Positions 14,701-29,700 of a DNA stretch of 64,000 nucleotides are shown in pieces. The stretch comes from Echinococcus granulosus (lineage: Eukaryota > Platyhelminthes > Cestoda > Cyclophyllidea > Taeniidae). The stretch lies in the NCBI RefSeq assembly GCF_000524195.1, contig NW_020170403.1, positions 582,993-646,992 on the forward strand, in the 5' to 3' direction. The notes beneath the pieces are model-generated. The model searched no databases. It had not been told where the DNA came from and saw only the letters and a program-made list of their open reading frames with translations. The number at the start of each line of letters is the position of its first letter. The first letter of the stretch is position 1. A program made the translations under genes and the position numbers.

Positions 14701-17700
14701 CTGTATGTCATTAATTTCTAGCATCTACCATGCCTCAGATACAATGGAGCCCTTGACTTATCCATGTTTTGATCTATTTGTGCCGCCAATTATGTGATAG
14801 AACTCACATTCACAAACATAGGGAAAACCGACTTTTTCGTGTTTCCAATACAAAATGTTCATTAAATAAGGGGCTATTCTGCAGCCAAAACATGAGTTAG
14901 TTGCAAATGTAATGTCGGTAAAATTGCCGCGTACAAGCATATTTACCGACAAAGGTGGGTATTTTGAGCACGACTACTAAATGCCTCATAAATTGGCCAT
15001 GAACATCTGCTAAGGGTGTACGATTTCAGGAGCAAAAGTAAAGTACACTAACACTCAATGATGAAAGAGGAAGCGTCAGTGTAGCATCAACGGGTAATAA
15101 ATATGATGATTTCTCCTTTGTCATCTGCTCCGTTAATTCAAAACTCCTTGGCTCCATCAATTAGTTGCAGCCACTAAAACAGTAGCAGACGCCAAGATCG
15201 GAAGCAGCCAATGGACGCGGGTTTACGACGCAACGGTTTCGTTCAAATTTAGGGCCTTGACACTTAACCCTTTGATCTTAACCCAGGACAGTCTCCTGTG
15301 CAATAAAAACCTCCTACTAATTCATGGTTTAAGGCTTTATTAAGACATTTCAAAATGCGCTACTGGAGCCCAGTAGATCCATTTAGTGTATAGTCTTAGT
15401 TAATGCCAAAGCCGTGTTTTCCATGCAGCATTCTGCATTAATTTTTAATGACTAACTATTTGCCTCCTGATATGACTTTATTGCTTATGATGGAAAGAAC
15501 AACATTCGCTCTCCGTGGAAGACGAGAAAACGATAATGTGGTGTAAATACGTCATAAATGGGATTAAATTACGTAATGGTACATTTTTATTTATCCCATG
15601 GACAGAAGGGTCTCTGATCTAGCAGTTGTGAAAGGAAAGCGGATTCATATTTCACTTGATACAAACATCTTCCTACCTGTCAATATCGCCTAGGATACGT
15701 GTTAACCCTTGGTCGTGAATACTATCTAGTAAAGATTTGGGAAACGAGAGCTCTTCACCAAAAAACAAAATACCCAAGGTTGTGATTAGCAACCACGATA
15801 AAAATATCTACATACTAATTAAAATACAGCGAGCCATTTCGGTCTGCCGTAATTCAACCTTCGCAACGATAACATGAGGCGTTCCAGTTCTTCGCTGTGT
15901 GTAAGAAACCTACGTCAGGACTCATACACCTTATGAGGTCTGCAAAGACGACTTGGGCACTACTATTGGTGACAGTTCGGGAGGATGTATCCTGGCGTTT
16001 CAATTTTTGCAAAGAGCATCCTTGCTATCACTGGTGCCTTAAAGGGCGCACACTCCTAAATGAATGGGAAAAAAGACTATAAGAGATCATGGAAAAGCCA
16101 TTAAACCCAAGCCGACATTTGATGAAGTTGTACATCACAACTAGTAGTGGGAGAGACTATAATTAATCGACACGAAACCATTCACAGAGGCTACTTACAG
16201 CATCTCTATGGTAGCAGTGAAGCATGAATAAACTTCGAATATGGTGGGGTAGCAACGAAGTAGAGCAAAGACACGAAGTCTGAACGTAACTTCGGCAAGT
16301 CATATGGTAACATGTATCACTGTTACGAAAAGCGAAAAGCACACAAAATGACTCCGCTTACGAAAATTGTCCAATCTCGACCCATGCATACCAAACGAGT
16401 CGTTCCAGTAGGGTTAACATAGGCAAACCCAACAAAATCAATTATGCACAACAATCGCTAACTCCGAAAGCTTTCTTGCTGTGACAAAGGTTGATCTCAA
16501 CATAGGCGAGGAGTGCCAGAGATGATGCCTAAAACGAGGCTGCGACTATGTAGGAGGGCGAAATTTGTTCTACCTATGCACACGGGTATTTGGCTCTTTC
16601 AAAGTTCTGTGGTTCGACATTGAACCATGAGATGATAACAGTAAAGTGAACACCAAATATCCTATGCCATTAAACGTTTGACAGCTGAAGTTAGTTTCTT
16701 CAATTTGTAGGCTCAGTGCTGTTTTGAATTTGCTTTTAAAGTCTAATCTATAATCTTGCTTCATGGGACGAGACGACTGGAGAAACTCAGCATTTATGCC
16801 CTATGAAAGTTACGCGTGGGCTGTAATTCGACCACTAGCAAACAGAAGAGTTAACAGCATGCGAAAATCCACCGAAGCAGTCAACGTCCGTGGTGTCGAC
16901 TAAACGGAACATAAAATTATGACATGCGGGCGTCCATTAAAAGTCGGGGCCATTTATGGGTGATCTGGATAAATGAATGTCTCGCAGCCTTCATATGAGT
17001 AGGGTAAACAGCATGGTTTCCTACAATTTTAAATAGGCAGAAACTCAGCTTAAGAGAGCAATATGTGAGAGCACAAGATGCTTCCGACAGGGAATCAAAA
17101 ATGAAGACGATAGTCTGCCCTTTAGCATTACATTATACGAAAGTTTGCCTCGAAAAGGACTTTACTCAACTAAATGCGCCACCTTTGCTAAGTGCAAAGA
17201 ATTTCACCACTAGCCATATCAAGATATGGTCATCGAGCGTTAAACACCACATTAAGCTAGTGTGTTTACACGTTCCCCGTATCTTTAATGCAGCCATTAA
17301 CAAAATTAACCCATCACAAATGGACTGCTTTAGAAGACCTCTGGAACCTGCAACTATGGTGGACTTTGATCCAAATTGGACGATGATTTAGGAAAGAGAC
17401 AAATTAAATGAAACATTCATGGCAATTTTTGTCGAAAAATCGCTGATGAAACATAGGTTACCTTGGATGGTTGAGAGAAAACTTTTAAACACCAGTTTGG
17501 TTTTAAAGCAAATTTCATCTCCCTCTCCGGCCTCCGCATAAATGTTTGATGTATAAAACTGACATCATTCACATTGCTTTAACCACTAATCATAGGGATT
17601 ATGGGATTGAATTTCTTCTAAATGACACCAAATCTTGCGTATTTAGTACCAAGAATAGTTTGCCACATACGTTGCATGGTTATCGTTGTGGCGAGATAAG

Positions 17701-20700
17701 AAAACCTTTCAAAGTATTAGATATTACCAAAATTACCAATCTTCCTCAGAAAATCAGAATGAACTGCTAAAAATGGTAATTTCGCACCCCACATTTCCCC
17801 AAGAACTTAGAATAAACGTGGCGCCCGATATCAAAACATTCGCAGCAGTTGCCTACCTCTAGGTTCAAAAAAGCACCCAAGAGACATAAGTCTGCTCCTT
17901 CGCGCAACTTTCATGATTAAGAGGCGGATAGTCGAAAGTATGCACAATCATGCTACTACAAGTGCTTTGCTTCCTAGGTCCCCTCATTCGAAATTCGCTA
18001 CCAAAAAGCGTACAGAGTTGGTCCTGCAACCATGATGCATTTAATAATGCGTCTTTCTCAAATAATCTTGGGTGATTTTCCGCTTTGAAAGGCAAATAAG
18101 AACTCATTATGCCTGTCATAAAGGTATTTCCAAGGGCATGGAAAAAGAAGCACCACCGATGAAAGCGGACATGTTTGCGTTACCCATTATTTATGACAGT
18201 CGAGGCAAATTAGTGGGAACAATGTTACAACTCCCACATTCCGTAGAAGATCTAATGATCCACATACTTGGAACACTCAAAAGGAACCATACATGCTTCA
18301 GCGAGATAGCTTCATCACTTACAGCATGCATGGATTCCTAAAATATTACACCATGGCTTCCCAATTTGATTTAGGTGACACTAAGAATACAAATTACCTA
18401 TCGAGAAACTAGATTGCAATAGAACTAAAACTCGTGACCCAGGGAAATCACCAGTACTCAAGGAATTAATCAAAACGTTAATTCTTAATTGCCGACGCAA
18501 GAAAAAAGGAGGAGGTGATCGAGTGTGGGTTAATATTGTCGTGTACGTATATCCTCTATCCCACCAATTTCATAGCGTGGGCGAAAAAGGAACGGAGGGG
18601 AAACAGAAGACAAAGCACCATCGCAAACAATCAAGACAGCAACCGCCGCTACCGCGGGAGCTTCAAATAACAGAACATATAAAGATCAAATAACTCACCG
18701 CTTTTGTACTCGGGAGCCATCCTCGTCTACCACGTAGACTTTCAGTTCGTAGTCAACTCGGCAGGGCTGAAAGGTGAGGGACAAAATATGCCAGTTCGGG
18801 ATTTGCGAATGTTCCTGTCCATTTCAAAGGAAATAATGCATAAATTTCGATGTGCATCTTTAGGTCTTGCATATGTCCTAACCTGCAACTCGGAATCAGG
18901 TGTGGTGGTGGTGGTTGTGGCCAGTTTACAGTCATTGGCACACCAGAGGTGATAACTCACACGCGAATCTACATGCTAAAGGCCGCAGACAATTTGTGCA
19001 AACAAAACCAATGTCGTTATTATGGCTACTGATAGCGCTATGGGAAACATGAAAGGTGGAGCACCTAGCCCCTCCTCACAAAGAAATAACTCACGCTTTT
19101 GCTTCCTTACTTGCTTAGAATAACGCGTTAACACATCAAGAGCTAGAGGCTGTGGCAAAGTGTTTCAAACTAACCAGACATGCGAAAAGATGAGCTAACG
19201 TATACAGTAGGTGGGAGGCACGATCCACCAGCGGGAAGTATGCCTTCACATTCTAACATAGCAGTTGATGATGTGATTTCGAGAAGGAACTGATGAGAGG
19301 TTAAAGAACCTACTAAAAAAATGCCAACCACGGAATAAGAACTGTTAAAAAGGGGACCACAACAAAAGTGAAATCACTATTACTACTGGAAATTGTAGGG
19401 GTAATCACAATATTTTTATGCCTGGCAAAAATTATAGAGTCCTAATACATTTGGTCATTCCAGCTATTACGTTTAATTTTTTGCTTTCTTTAAGCATTGA
19501 CTTCTGCAAGTTAATTCATGCAGATTGCAGAGTGGATGGTTCAATGATAATAAATCTGTTTTTCGACCTCAACAGAATCGCTAATGATATACCTTCCTTC
19601 ATTCCTCAATCACATATCCTGTCAGCAAGGGACAAATTCTGCAGAATAATGACGATAGGGCTCTTCTGTAGGGCACTCACGGTGAAATTAAAGCCGCTAG
19701 TGATGAAAATGAGCGGCGAACTTAATCGTGCCAACCGAATAACACGGAACTGGCAATTTTGGCTTCTTCAGAGGAAATTCTAGCCCACAAGCCTGTTTAC
19801 GGGCTGTAAGACAGACGGTGGACGAATTAACTGTTATAACGACCCGGAAAGGTGTTTTTAATCCACTCAGTTAACCTTTCGCTATACCTCACCTCATACC
19901 TCGTGTAATTTTGACAATAAACCGGAGACAAGGCAAGTGGACATGCAGAATTCCTAAGTTCAACCGTATATGGAGTCGAAACGCGTAGAAAACTCGAAGG
20001 AGCGAGGATGATGAAAAGCGAAATCCTAAAAGTATTATGCTGATACATGAAAAGGACACTGGTAGATCTAAAGAACATGGGAATGAATTCAAAACCGGTA
20101 AATGAAGATCAAAAACAGTTCCAATGCTTCGATTGTTTGCTTAACTCTCTTTTGGTCATGCTCAGCAGCATGGCCATCGGGGAATGCCGGCAGCCCCTCA
20201 CCCTTTCTGCATGGCGATAATACATATTCTACCCCAGTGTCGCCTTTTTCCGTCTTCAGAAAAGTCTCAGGACGCTACAAAATGATGTAGTCAACGCACT
20301 TATTTCGCCCATTCTAGCCTGCCCACTGAGTCCAAATGAGAAAAATTCGAAACAACGATAGCAAACATTTTTGCCACGGAAAGCATTAAGTGGCTATAAG
20401 TTAATAAATAGCACACGATCAGGTAACTTAAATGAACTCGCAGCTTCGACACAGGACTACCAGTTCCTGCTTCCGGTCAGCTCCTTTTAATGTCCGAATC
20501 TTTTCGGTGAAGTTAAGCCCACGACTGTCAAAAAGTAGCTTCCAATGCACTAAAGCGGTGGTAGAAGGGAGAATAGATGATTTAGCGATAACGAATCTAA
20601 GCTCAAATCACATCTGATTAGTTGGCACAATTTTTTTGACCAGGAATTTCAAAATACACAGAATTTAAAATTGCCCTCAAAGAAGAAATTAAAATGTAAA

Positions 20701-23700
20701 CGAAGTTAAAGAGGGTTTCATTGACCACAAAACAAGGAAAGAAGAAACCTCATAAAATTTAACGGCTAATTTGCCTCCTTGTCTACCTAAAAACCAGCAA
20801 TAGAACCACTTTCATTCGTTTGAAGGAAATACCAATGAAGAAGGGCTTCGAACAAAGAAAAATCAAACAGTCTAGATCAGATGAGCAATGGATACTGTGT
20901 TCAAAGTGTTTCAACCAAGAAGAGTCAAAGTAGGATAAAAAAACCACGGAATGGGGATACTGCACAAACAACAATCTGGTAGAGTCATCCTGGCAGCGTT
21001 CTCAACTTGTAGAGACCAGCATCTGAGACTAGTTGAGGAAAACGCAATTACTTGGGGTAGCCTCAATTTTCACGCCATGGTGACTTAAAATGTAAAGAAT
21101 TTTGGCAGAATCGCAATAAAAAAGTCTTCAGGAAAGTAAATGAAGTGAAGACAAATTTTTTTATCGCTATGCTATCGCTTCTTTCTTTCGCCTACCTGCA
21201 GTCAAATAGTCATTTGGGAAAAGCCTAAAATGAAGTATTTTCGAGCTGCTCATGAATACCTAATGAGTAAAATACGTTTAAGAATGATGAAAAAGGAGCT
21301 TCCGGTGCAGCGAAGCGATGGTGCAGAGGTCAATTTCCAACCACGCATCAAAATCCCAACAAGCAGTTTTCTGAAAGCTCCTGAAATAGTATTCCTAAAG
21401 AGTTTGCAAAAAGTGCCCTTAACTTGTCCGCACATACAAAACAAATGTTTATGAAAGCGACGCGTTTTTTAATGAACGAAGAGCACTGTGAAGTACGTTC
21501 CAAATAAACAACCGAAGGTTTGAATCAGTGAGATGAGTGATCGTGCATTGACTGGCACAAATGTGGACAAGTTCAACAACTTATCCTGTGATAGTAAGAG
21601 ACATTCAGAAGTGCACTAAATAGAAGTAAAACTGCTGCTTCTACGAGGAATACAAGATAATGACGATCTTATTGCTCCCACCGACGATCACGGAACACCG
21701 GTGAGTCAGTAGTTTTGCTGTACTAATCGTCACATAGTTTGCGTGTGTGCTTGAGTAAAAAAACCGCTTACAAAGTTACATATGGACTAAGCATTTACAA
21801 AAAAGAACACGGACACTTGAAAGCAAAAAGCAGTTTCTTTGGATTCGGGTGTGATGGCAGAGGTGGATAAAGGGTGAGATGGGGGATAATAACTAGGTAT
21901 TCAAACCTCAACAGTGACTCTTGACAAGGATATGCAAGGATAGGTTCAAGAAACACGTTGGAATCGCAAATTTTAATCAAAACGCAAGTCAAGACACGAA
22001 AGAGAATTTGTGACAGCCAGAAGCATGGGGGGTACTCTAAGGTGGAATGAAAGTGAATGAAAAGGGGCTAAATCAATGGGAGACGTGAGACGAACAGATA
22101 AGCGTACTTGTCGATGACAAGACACGTGAGATATGGACAAGTCTGAGGCTTTATCAGCATCCTAGAGTTTTGGCAACCGCGGTTCCTAGCAGAGACTTGA
22201 TAACAATAACGCAAAACGTAAAGTTTCTGGATGAAAAAGACTCGATCAAAGGTCTTGAAATGGCTGCATAATCACCATTCCAAACGTGAGTCAGTTAGTC
22301 GGTAGCGGTAAGTTGGAATGAGACCGATTTCTGTGTCAGAACAAACACCACAAAAAGGGGCGCCCCTGTAAATGTGCACACGACAGCGCTGCTGTTTGGA
22401 TAGGGTCTTGGCATAAACGCTTACTGTAAATGTGACATCTAGAGTTTCTCGCCTGAGCTCGGCACCACAAGCATGCTTTGTGTTCTTTGCCAGCTTATGG
22501 CGACCGACTGCATAAAGCTGTGCCACAAAAAAGGAGAGCAAAACAATAAGGTGGGTGCAGAAACGCTTTGGACTGAAGATAATCATAGTCTAGCAGTAAC
22601 CAAACTGGACTCCTCAACACTGCGAAGGTGGAAGGCGGTGATGATGATTGACTCGCAGATAGCAAAAAAATTGGCACTACGATATCAAATGCGAAACCGA
22701 TATTGAATGAGGAATATGCGTTGATATAGTATTGTCGCGTGTACGTAGCAGAAAAACTAATTTTTTAGGAAAAAACCGGTCAAACACAGGGGGAATTGGA
22801 AAATGCAGTCGTTCATCCATCCACTCATCGGAATATTTACCAGTTTTTTCCACCATTCGTCCACTTAATTTCGTTCAATTTAGTCATGCACCCGTCAACT
22901 GAATGCCTAGTTAGTGACAATCAGCTACCATTTGAGGCAGATGCCACACACACATCACGTGGGAGACAAGCATGAACGTTAGGAGCAATGAACCGCAGTA
23001 AAAGTGGATCAGACAGTCCTACAGTATCACATGATAATGTCGATGATTGGACCACGTCAAGCGAATCAGCAGTGTCAGAGGAGAAGTCTACCTTCCTCTT
23101 CAGCGAGGTATTAAGATGATTAAATATTATTATCACTTGGTGAATGGGGATTCCATCAACGGGCAAAAGCGAATGACGCTGATAACGATACATGGACGCA
23201 ACAGTTCAATTCCTACATTTGCAAACAAAACACGCTCCATAACAATTATCAAGAAGGGCAAGTATGCATCGTCAATGACCCTGAGATGATATACTAAATG
23301 CCACTGAACGAAATGCAATTCGCTTTCATTACACATAGGATCGCAAGCCTGGAGCGTTACATTAGTGATAGTGGAGTAAGGCAGTGTCCGATCACTACAA
23401 GTCGAGGACCACACAGGAAAGGCGTCTCCCATGGATGACTGTCTTACCAGATACACAATGGAAGGGTATTTGAAACCGACTTCAGATATCCAAATTGGTC
23501 CATAATCTTCACCATAACAAAGGAACAAGACCAGATTTGGAAGTACTATAGGCTTCCATAAAATTGTCTACTACAATGATGGGAGCATAGTTCGCAAGAA
23601 TCTGATAATGATACCAGTAGGCGATTAAGCGGCATTGAAGCAGCGAAGAAAGTCGAAGACGAAATGGAACATGGAAACAGCTGCGAGAAGCCACGGAAAA

Positions 23701-26700
23701 TTTTTGAAGCTTTGTTTACAGGAAAAATTTCCTCGAAAAACGCTTTGAAAACGAAATATGCCCCAGCTTTAGGCATTACTTAAATATGGTTATCCGTAGT
23801 CCAATTCGCAAGCAGGACTAGGTGATCGGATTCAGTGAAATCGACGGACTGCCAAATGCCCTTGAATTGGGAAGGCTTCTCGTTGCTATGCTAATTTGTT
23901 GAATGGTCCTCGTTCGCACCTCAACGCCTTCAACCGCAGTACAAAGCTCTGGTCAACCCATCTGTGCTATAAGTTTCCCTATGCTGATGCAATTTTAAAA
24001 AATCTACTTCCAGAACTATTTCGTATTGCGTCTTCAGAGCGAAACTTGGACGCTGCATCCCTGACTCTGAAAACAAGGGGAACACAAGGCACTCCGTACA
24101 GGTCCAGTCAAATGCAAAAACCCAAATCAAATAGCGCGACTTCCTGCCAATTCGCAGACTGATTCACGAGGATCAGGAGGACGAGGCATAATAAGATGGT
24201 AAGCCTGACTCATCAGGAGAGGAGCATGACAGGGGGGAGGGAGGAAGCTAAGACAAGGAAGGGAAAGAACAAGGCGAAATTTGACAAGAGCAAGGCAGAC
24301 TATTTGTCTGACAAGTCTTGGAGAAATACGCAGAGCAAGTTACTTTTTTGACAGAAGTGAAAGTGGGCAAAATACTCACCTTCCCGACATCGGAGGAGTG
24401 CAGCAGAAGAGAGACTGAGGCAGGTGTGTAGGTGGGGAGCTAAAAGCGACAGAGGCATCTTATAAGGTGTCCAAATAAATGTGTGGTTATTATGACAAAA
24501 TTAAATAACTGAAGAGGGTCACATGAACAGATCTTTTGCACCGAAATAACTATCATTCTAACCTATAAACTAATTTCCTCCCAATGAGGCAAACTTGCTG
24601 CATATTCCACTCTTCCACAATTTTTTATCTATGAAAGCAAACAATCCAACCGAACTCAACCCATCAGCGACCCCACTTTTATTTCCTAACCGTCTATTTC
24701 CCATGGAATCATCGGATTTCCTAACGTTAGTACCAGCAGAAGACGGAAATTATTCGGAAAAAACACCTGGGAAATACGGAGAGGGTAAGGTGGTGCCGTT
24801 CTCCCATTCCGAGGTGCAACTCCTTTCATAGACAGATTTTTTAGGACTGAGAAGAATTTCTTCTTCGTGACCTGCCTACAATAAGGTTTTCTTGGAAACC
24901 TTCAAGGTGTATCGTATCAAGTAAATGAACCTGGAGCATGAATGTTAGGCCTTCGGAAACTGAACAAATCGTCTGTGGTCCACCACCCACGAAGCAAGCA
25001 TAGCCATCTGGGGATGACAGATGAAGAGGCACTTGGCTCAGAACTGTGAGAGGCAGTGGATCGCTTGAGGTTAGCCAGTGATACATTTGATGGATGGACA
25101 AACAATGGAATCCGAAAGCACAACAACCAGAAATCCACAATCAGTCAGCATGTGTGAGCGAGGAACAAATTGTTACTTTTAAGCCCATCATCTGTTCCCT
25201 CTTATTGTGTGTCATGTAGAATTTATCGGCTCAGCTGCGTGGCTTTAATCACGATTTTCTCTTCCCAAAAGGTTAGCGTAGATGCAAACGAAATTTTTTA
25301 CTGACCACCTTGAGGCAAACATTGCTTACAATTCTTATTGAAACGCCGACTTCAAATTATTTTAATTCTCCGTGTTCTAAAATGGAGGCCTCTTCTAGGC
25401 GTGATGCATTATCTTATGGTAAATGGCCGTCACTAGAATCAAATTGTTTGAATCATTTCCGGACGATACGTTTTGCCACACAGCGAAATTGAAGGGAAGC
25501 TTCTGAAAATCTGCAGTCGGTTTAAGCTCAGTTCGCGAAGCTGACAACCCCGGATCACAACTATCAGTTTGATTCAACCGACAAGTGGTGATGCAAGGAT
25601 AGAAAACAAGAGAAAAGTAGTAGAGGGCACGACAAAGGGCACCATACCGGACGCATAACCTCTCTGTCCACCGGGAAAAAAAAGGCAAATTGCTTAATTT
25701 TGCAGTTTTTACGTACCACATTTACGCATCAATTGTGTAAGTTGTGACGGAAAAATGAAATTAAATGAAGAGAGAAGATATGAGAGGTAAATTAATGCAT
25801 GCCTAGGTACTTCAAGTATGCAGGGTTTGGGTTTGTGAACATGAAGTAATGTATGTCATAAATGCCCAAAAAGTTACTAAATATAACGTATTTGAGCCGA
25901 ATTTAGGAATCAATTAATCAGAGTTCGAAGTTTCCAAAGCCAGAAGGAAAAGAAGTCTGCACAGTCTTTTAACTAAAAAGTTCACGACACCTTAGCATCT
26001 CATATAATATACAAGGTGTCCTGCGTTCAGAACGACAGGTTGGAGGTGATGCTGCCTTATTTTTTATTGGTTAAATGAACAAAATAATGTTTGGAATATG
26101 AAATATTTGAGTTAGAAGTTAGGGAGAAGAGTTCTGAATGCTTGAAGATAAAACGAAATTGGGAGCCAGTTCGGAGGGAAAAGTGAGTGAAGTCGAATAT
26201 CACAACAACCTTTATATTACAACACTAGTTGAGGAAATCTTGTCTTGACTTCGAGGCAATTTTGTGAGTATGAGGAAGGAAAAAAGTTACTAAAATCACA
26301 GAAGAAGTGTTAGGAGCTGAAATGGTGCTGAAAAGCCAGCAGCCAATCAAAATGCGCTCTCATAGGCCACTCGATTCGTTCCCACATCTAACTTCGTGGA
26401 ATAACACAAGATGTTCTACATCCTGGGTACCTCTGAGAGCAATCTTTGTTAACCATTAGGTCATAAATCATATTTAAGTCAGTCAGTCGGAGGAAAGGAG
26501 ATGAACCAGTAAGTTTTTGCGTGAAAAGGGTCAGCAAAATAGTCCAATAAAGTCAATTTTGATAAAATTAGGGAATCTAGACGACACGACTTAAACTGTA
26601 TCATTCAGATTTGGAGAAAATTGAGCAAAACAGGGAGATTTAGTGTGATAATTCTAATGGCAATTAATCCCATACATCTTGCGCAAAGTTAAAGAGGTAG

Positions 26701-29700
26701 GAAAAAGACCTTTTACCAGCGGGCAGGGGGCAGAGAGCTTTCTTGAAAATACTGACAGAGATAATAAAACAACACCTAATTAAACATGGTGATTGGCTAA
26801 TGAAATATCCCTTTCTCTCCCTCCCTTTCCCATTCTTACACGACAGTTGTTCTATCAATATTCGTTTTCAGCTTTAGTCGCGTCGATGTAGGTCTTTAAG
26901 TCGCCCCTAATTCAGTCTTCACGACGGTGGTATGGGGCTCTGCTACCAGTCCCCCAATTTCTCTGTTCACTGAAGGCCAAAACCAACCTCCATATGTGGA
27001 TATCTCAATGTTAAAGGGGTAATGTGAGAGTTACAAAACAACCCACTGAGAAGGGTGAATACTTCTCGAATCTTTTTGAGTGACATATTAGCATGACTAT
27101 TCGGTTAAAAAGGGAAGCACATCCAACTTGAAATGGGTAAACAATGCACAGGAAGATAGTTTCCTTATTGTCTACAACATAAGATCTAAAGTTGGAAGCA
27201 AAGAATACAATCTTGTGTAAAACCCAAGCTGGCTGACCGACACTCTCATTCTGTCAAGGCGACATTTGATTATGGGGAAAATAGACGCATGACTACAAAA
27301 ATTCGCGTGTTTCGACAACCCCCCCAGACCGCTACCCCCACAATGTTATCAGTGAAATCCCCATCATTCATAAATCTTCCAACGCCAATCTGTGTGATTT
27401 TGGGTTCGCAATCAGCCTTGAAGTAGGCGGGAAGGTGAAGCCCTTTTCTCCCCGGCAGATTACTCGTATTTCGATCTATCAATTAGGCCACCTCGAGGGA
27501 TACTGAGATAGTAATTATCCAAACAAACACAAATGGACACCATAAATAGACTTATTTAAAGGTGACACAAAACTCCAGAATCCGTAATCCTCATCTTTAG
27601 CTTAATGATAGACCCTCTCATAATACCGTAATAAAAATGGATGTGTAAATAAGAACTCCTTAGTCGCCAGCCTGAGGAATGAACTTTGGAGAGAGGAAGT
27701 ATTTCCGCATTAATGCAGGTGATAATTAGCACATCTGTAGATGAGACAATGAAGACAAACAAGTTGGCGGACTTCGATTTGAGTTGAACAGTCGATTGAC
27801 CCTTCCTACTTATGGAGGTGGGTAAATTAACTGGATCAAAAGAGAATTTGATGACGAATATGAAAAGACAACTTGAAAAAGAGGGATAGCAGACTCGTCC
27901 CCTTGAGCCGAACTTACGGAATTCCAGCCTATCAAGTAAGTCATATTGCAAAAAATTCCCGACAATTTGAAGTTTAAATAAGTTTAAAAGAGCGTGACTA
28001 TTCCATCAAATCTAATTAGTAAAGAGGATGAGCGATTTGCAAGATGAAATAATCTCCAGCCACAAAATATGGGAGATGACAAATCCCTGTTTCAATTAGA
28101 TAAATGATGTTTTACCGAACATCTCACCACCTCGTTCAGAAGGGAATTTAGCCTCGAACGCGATGGGTGCTTCAAGGGTTACAGAAGACGGCTGCAGAGC
28201 CCCGTGAGCGCGTCCACGCACGCAGGGATGCATGCTGGGGACTAGATGGTCTGCAAACCGTGTTCGTGTATGAGCGGATAGGCGGTGTTCGCAAAAGTTG
28301 CCGGCAATTAGAGTTCAAGAGCGGTGAGGAAAAAAAGGCACGCCTACACTCCCTCTTACACACACACATTACATGTGAGCGTGTTCGATTACGCACCCAC
28401 CATAAAAAGAGAGGATGGGCCAATTGAATGCCAGTTCAGATGCTGTGATCACCCACTCTACCCTTGCTTTATTTATAGGTCATTCCAATTGTATTAATTA
28501 GAAGGAGGCCTTGAGGACCAGAACAGATGCAAATTTCTCAACCTTTGACAAAACATCCCTTCCTCTGAGGTAAAAGGAAAACACTCAGCTTTTAGGCCGA
28601 ACTTACATCACGCATAATTAGAGGTATTCTAGTCTACCCATACTGGAACTCAGTAATCCCATTCAGTTGTCAAATAAAGCGAGAGGGGGCCGTGCCATTG
28701 TCTTATTCCTTCTTTTTGAATCGAAGCCCTCAACAACATTTGAAAGAAGGCACATTTTTATTTTATTGACAAATTTGTGCCTACGAAGGCATATTAAGCC
28801 AATTTTTCCCAAGAAAGAGGTTGACACACGGGAATTAAATTAGGCAAGGGCACTATGGATTTCAAGAAAAAAAACACTAAACTGAATAAAAGTTGGAGAG
28901 AGTAGAAAAAAATGAGACAAATAAAAGTGGGCAGTCAACGTGAGATATCAGTGATTTTAATCTCAAATCGGCAAAGCTAAAAAATCATGCCTTAACTCAG
29001 CTTCTAACTGGATTTAAGGGGAAAAATATTCCTTTTAATTTAAAAAGAGCAGAAAAACTAGTCCACTTTACCCAGTGTTAACAGAAAACGGCTAGATGCA
29101 ACTTGTTCACCCACAGGCCCACTTTTGACTTGATTGAGTAAGAACAAGCAGTTGTAAAAAAGGTAACCACCAAGTTTACATTTAAGCACAGGAGAGCAAG
29201 TGTTTTGGACTTGTACGAATTTGGAGAGGCAAATTACAAACGTGTGCAATTGAGCGAACTTGTAAACATCTGGAAGCAAAACGCATCCAGCAGGGAAACA
29301 AAAGGACGAAATCTAGACATGGCGAACGACTGTTAGAATTTTGAAGTCGGTTAGCACAAAAATAAGCAGTTTTATTTAATAATTTTAGAAAGTGGGTAGT
29401 CAGCCACTGGTTGTAACAGTAGAACCAGCAACAACCCGTGTTAAGGCCTAAATTGGGGAACACTACACGTAGTTGATAAACCTGCATTAATGTCTCCTCC
29501 CAAATGAATTATATTAATAAAGGCCTCTTTATTCGCAATTCCACGATTCCATGCTTAAACCACGAAGTACATGATCCTGAGGTGGTGTGATGCCTCGCAG
29601 AATAATGACCAATACAAACTGTGCTTCGCTAGACCCTGAATCTTTCCGGTCACCAGTAAACACGTAGATGGCATGGCTTCTCCAAGCCACGAGACGAGAG

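Noticed and set aside
18976..19158. Minus segment KQKRELF beside a GTGAGT, similar to the end of arrestin exon 6
   Set aside because: The upstream part lacks VDYE and the acceptor is missing; the similarity is limited to a few bases at the donor.
23133..23528. Minus frame containing ITNVTLQ, considered as the arrestin SVTLQP exon
   Set aside because: No phase 0 donor follows; the 24380-24439 exon fits in length, phase and position.
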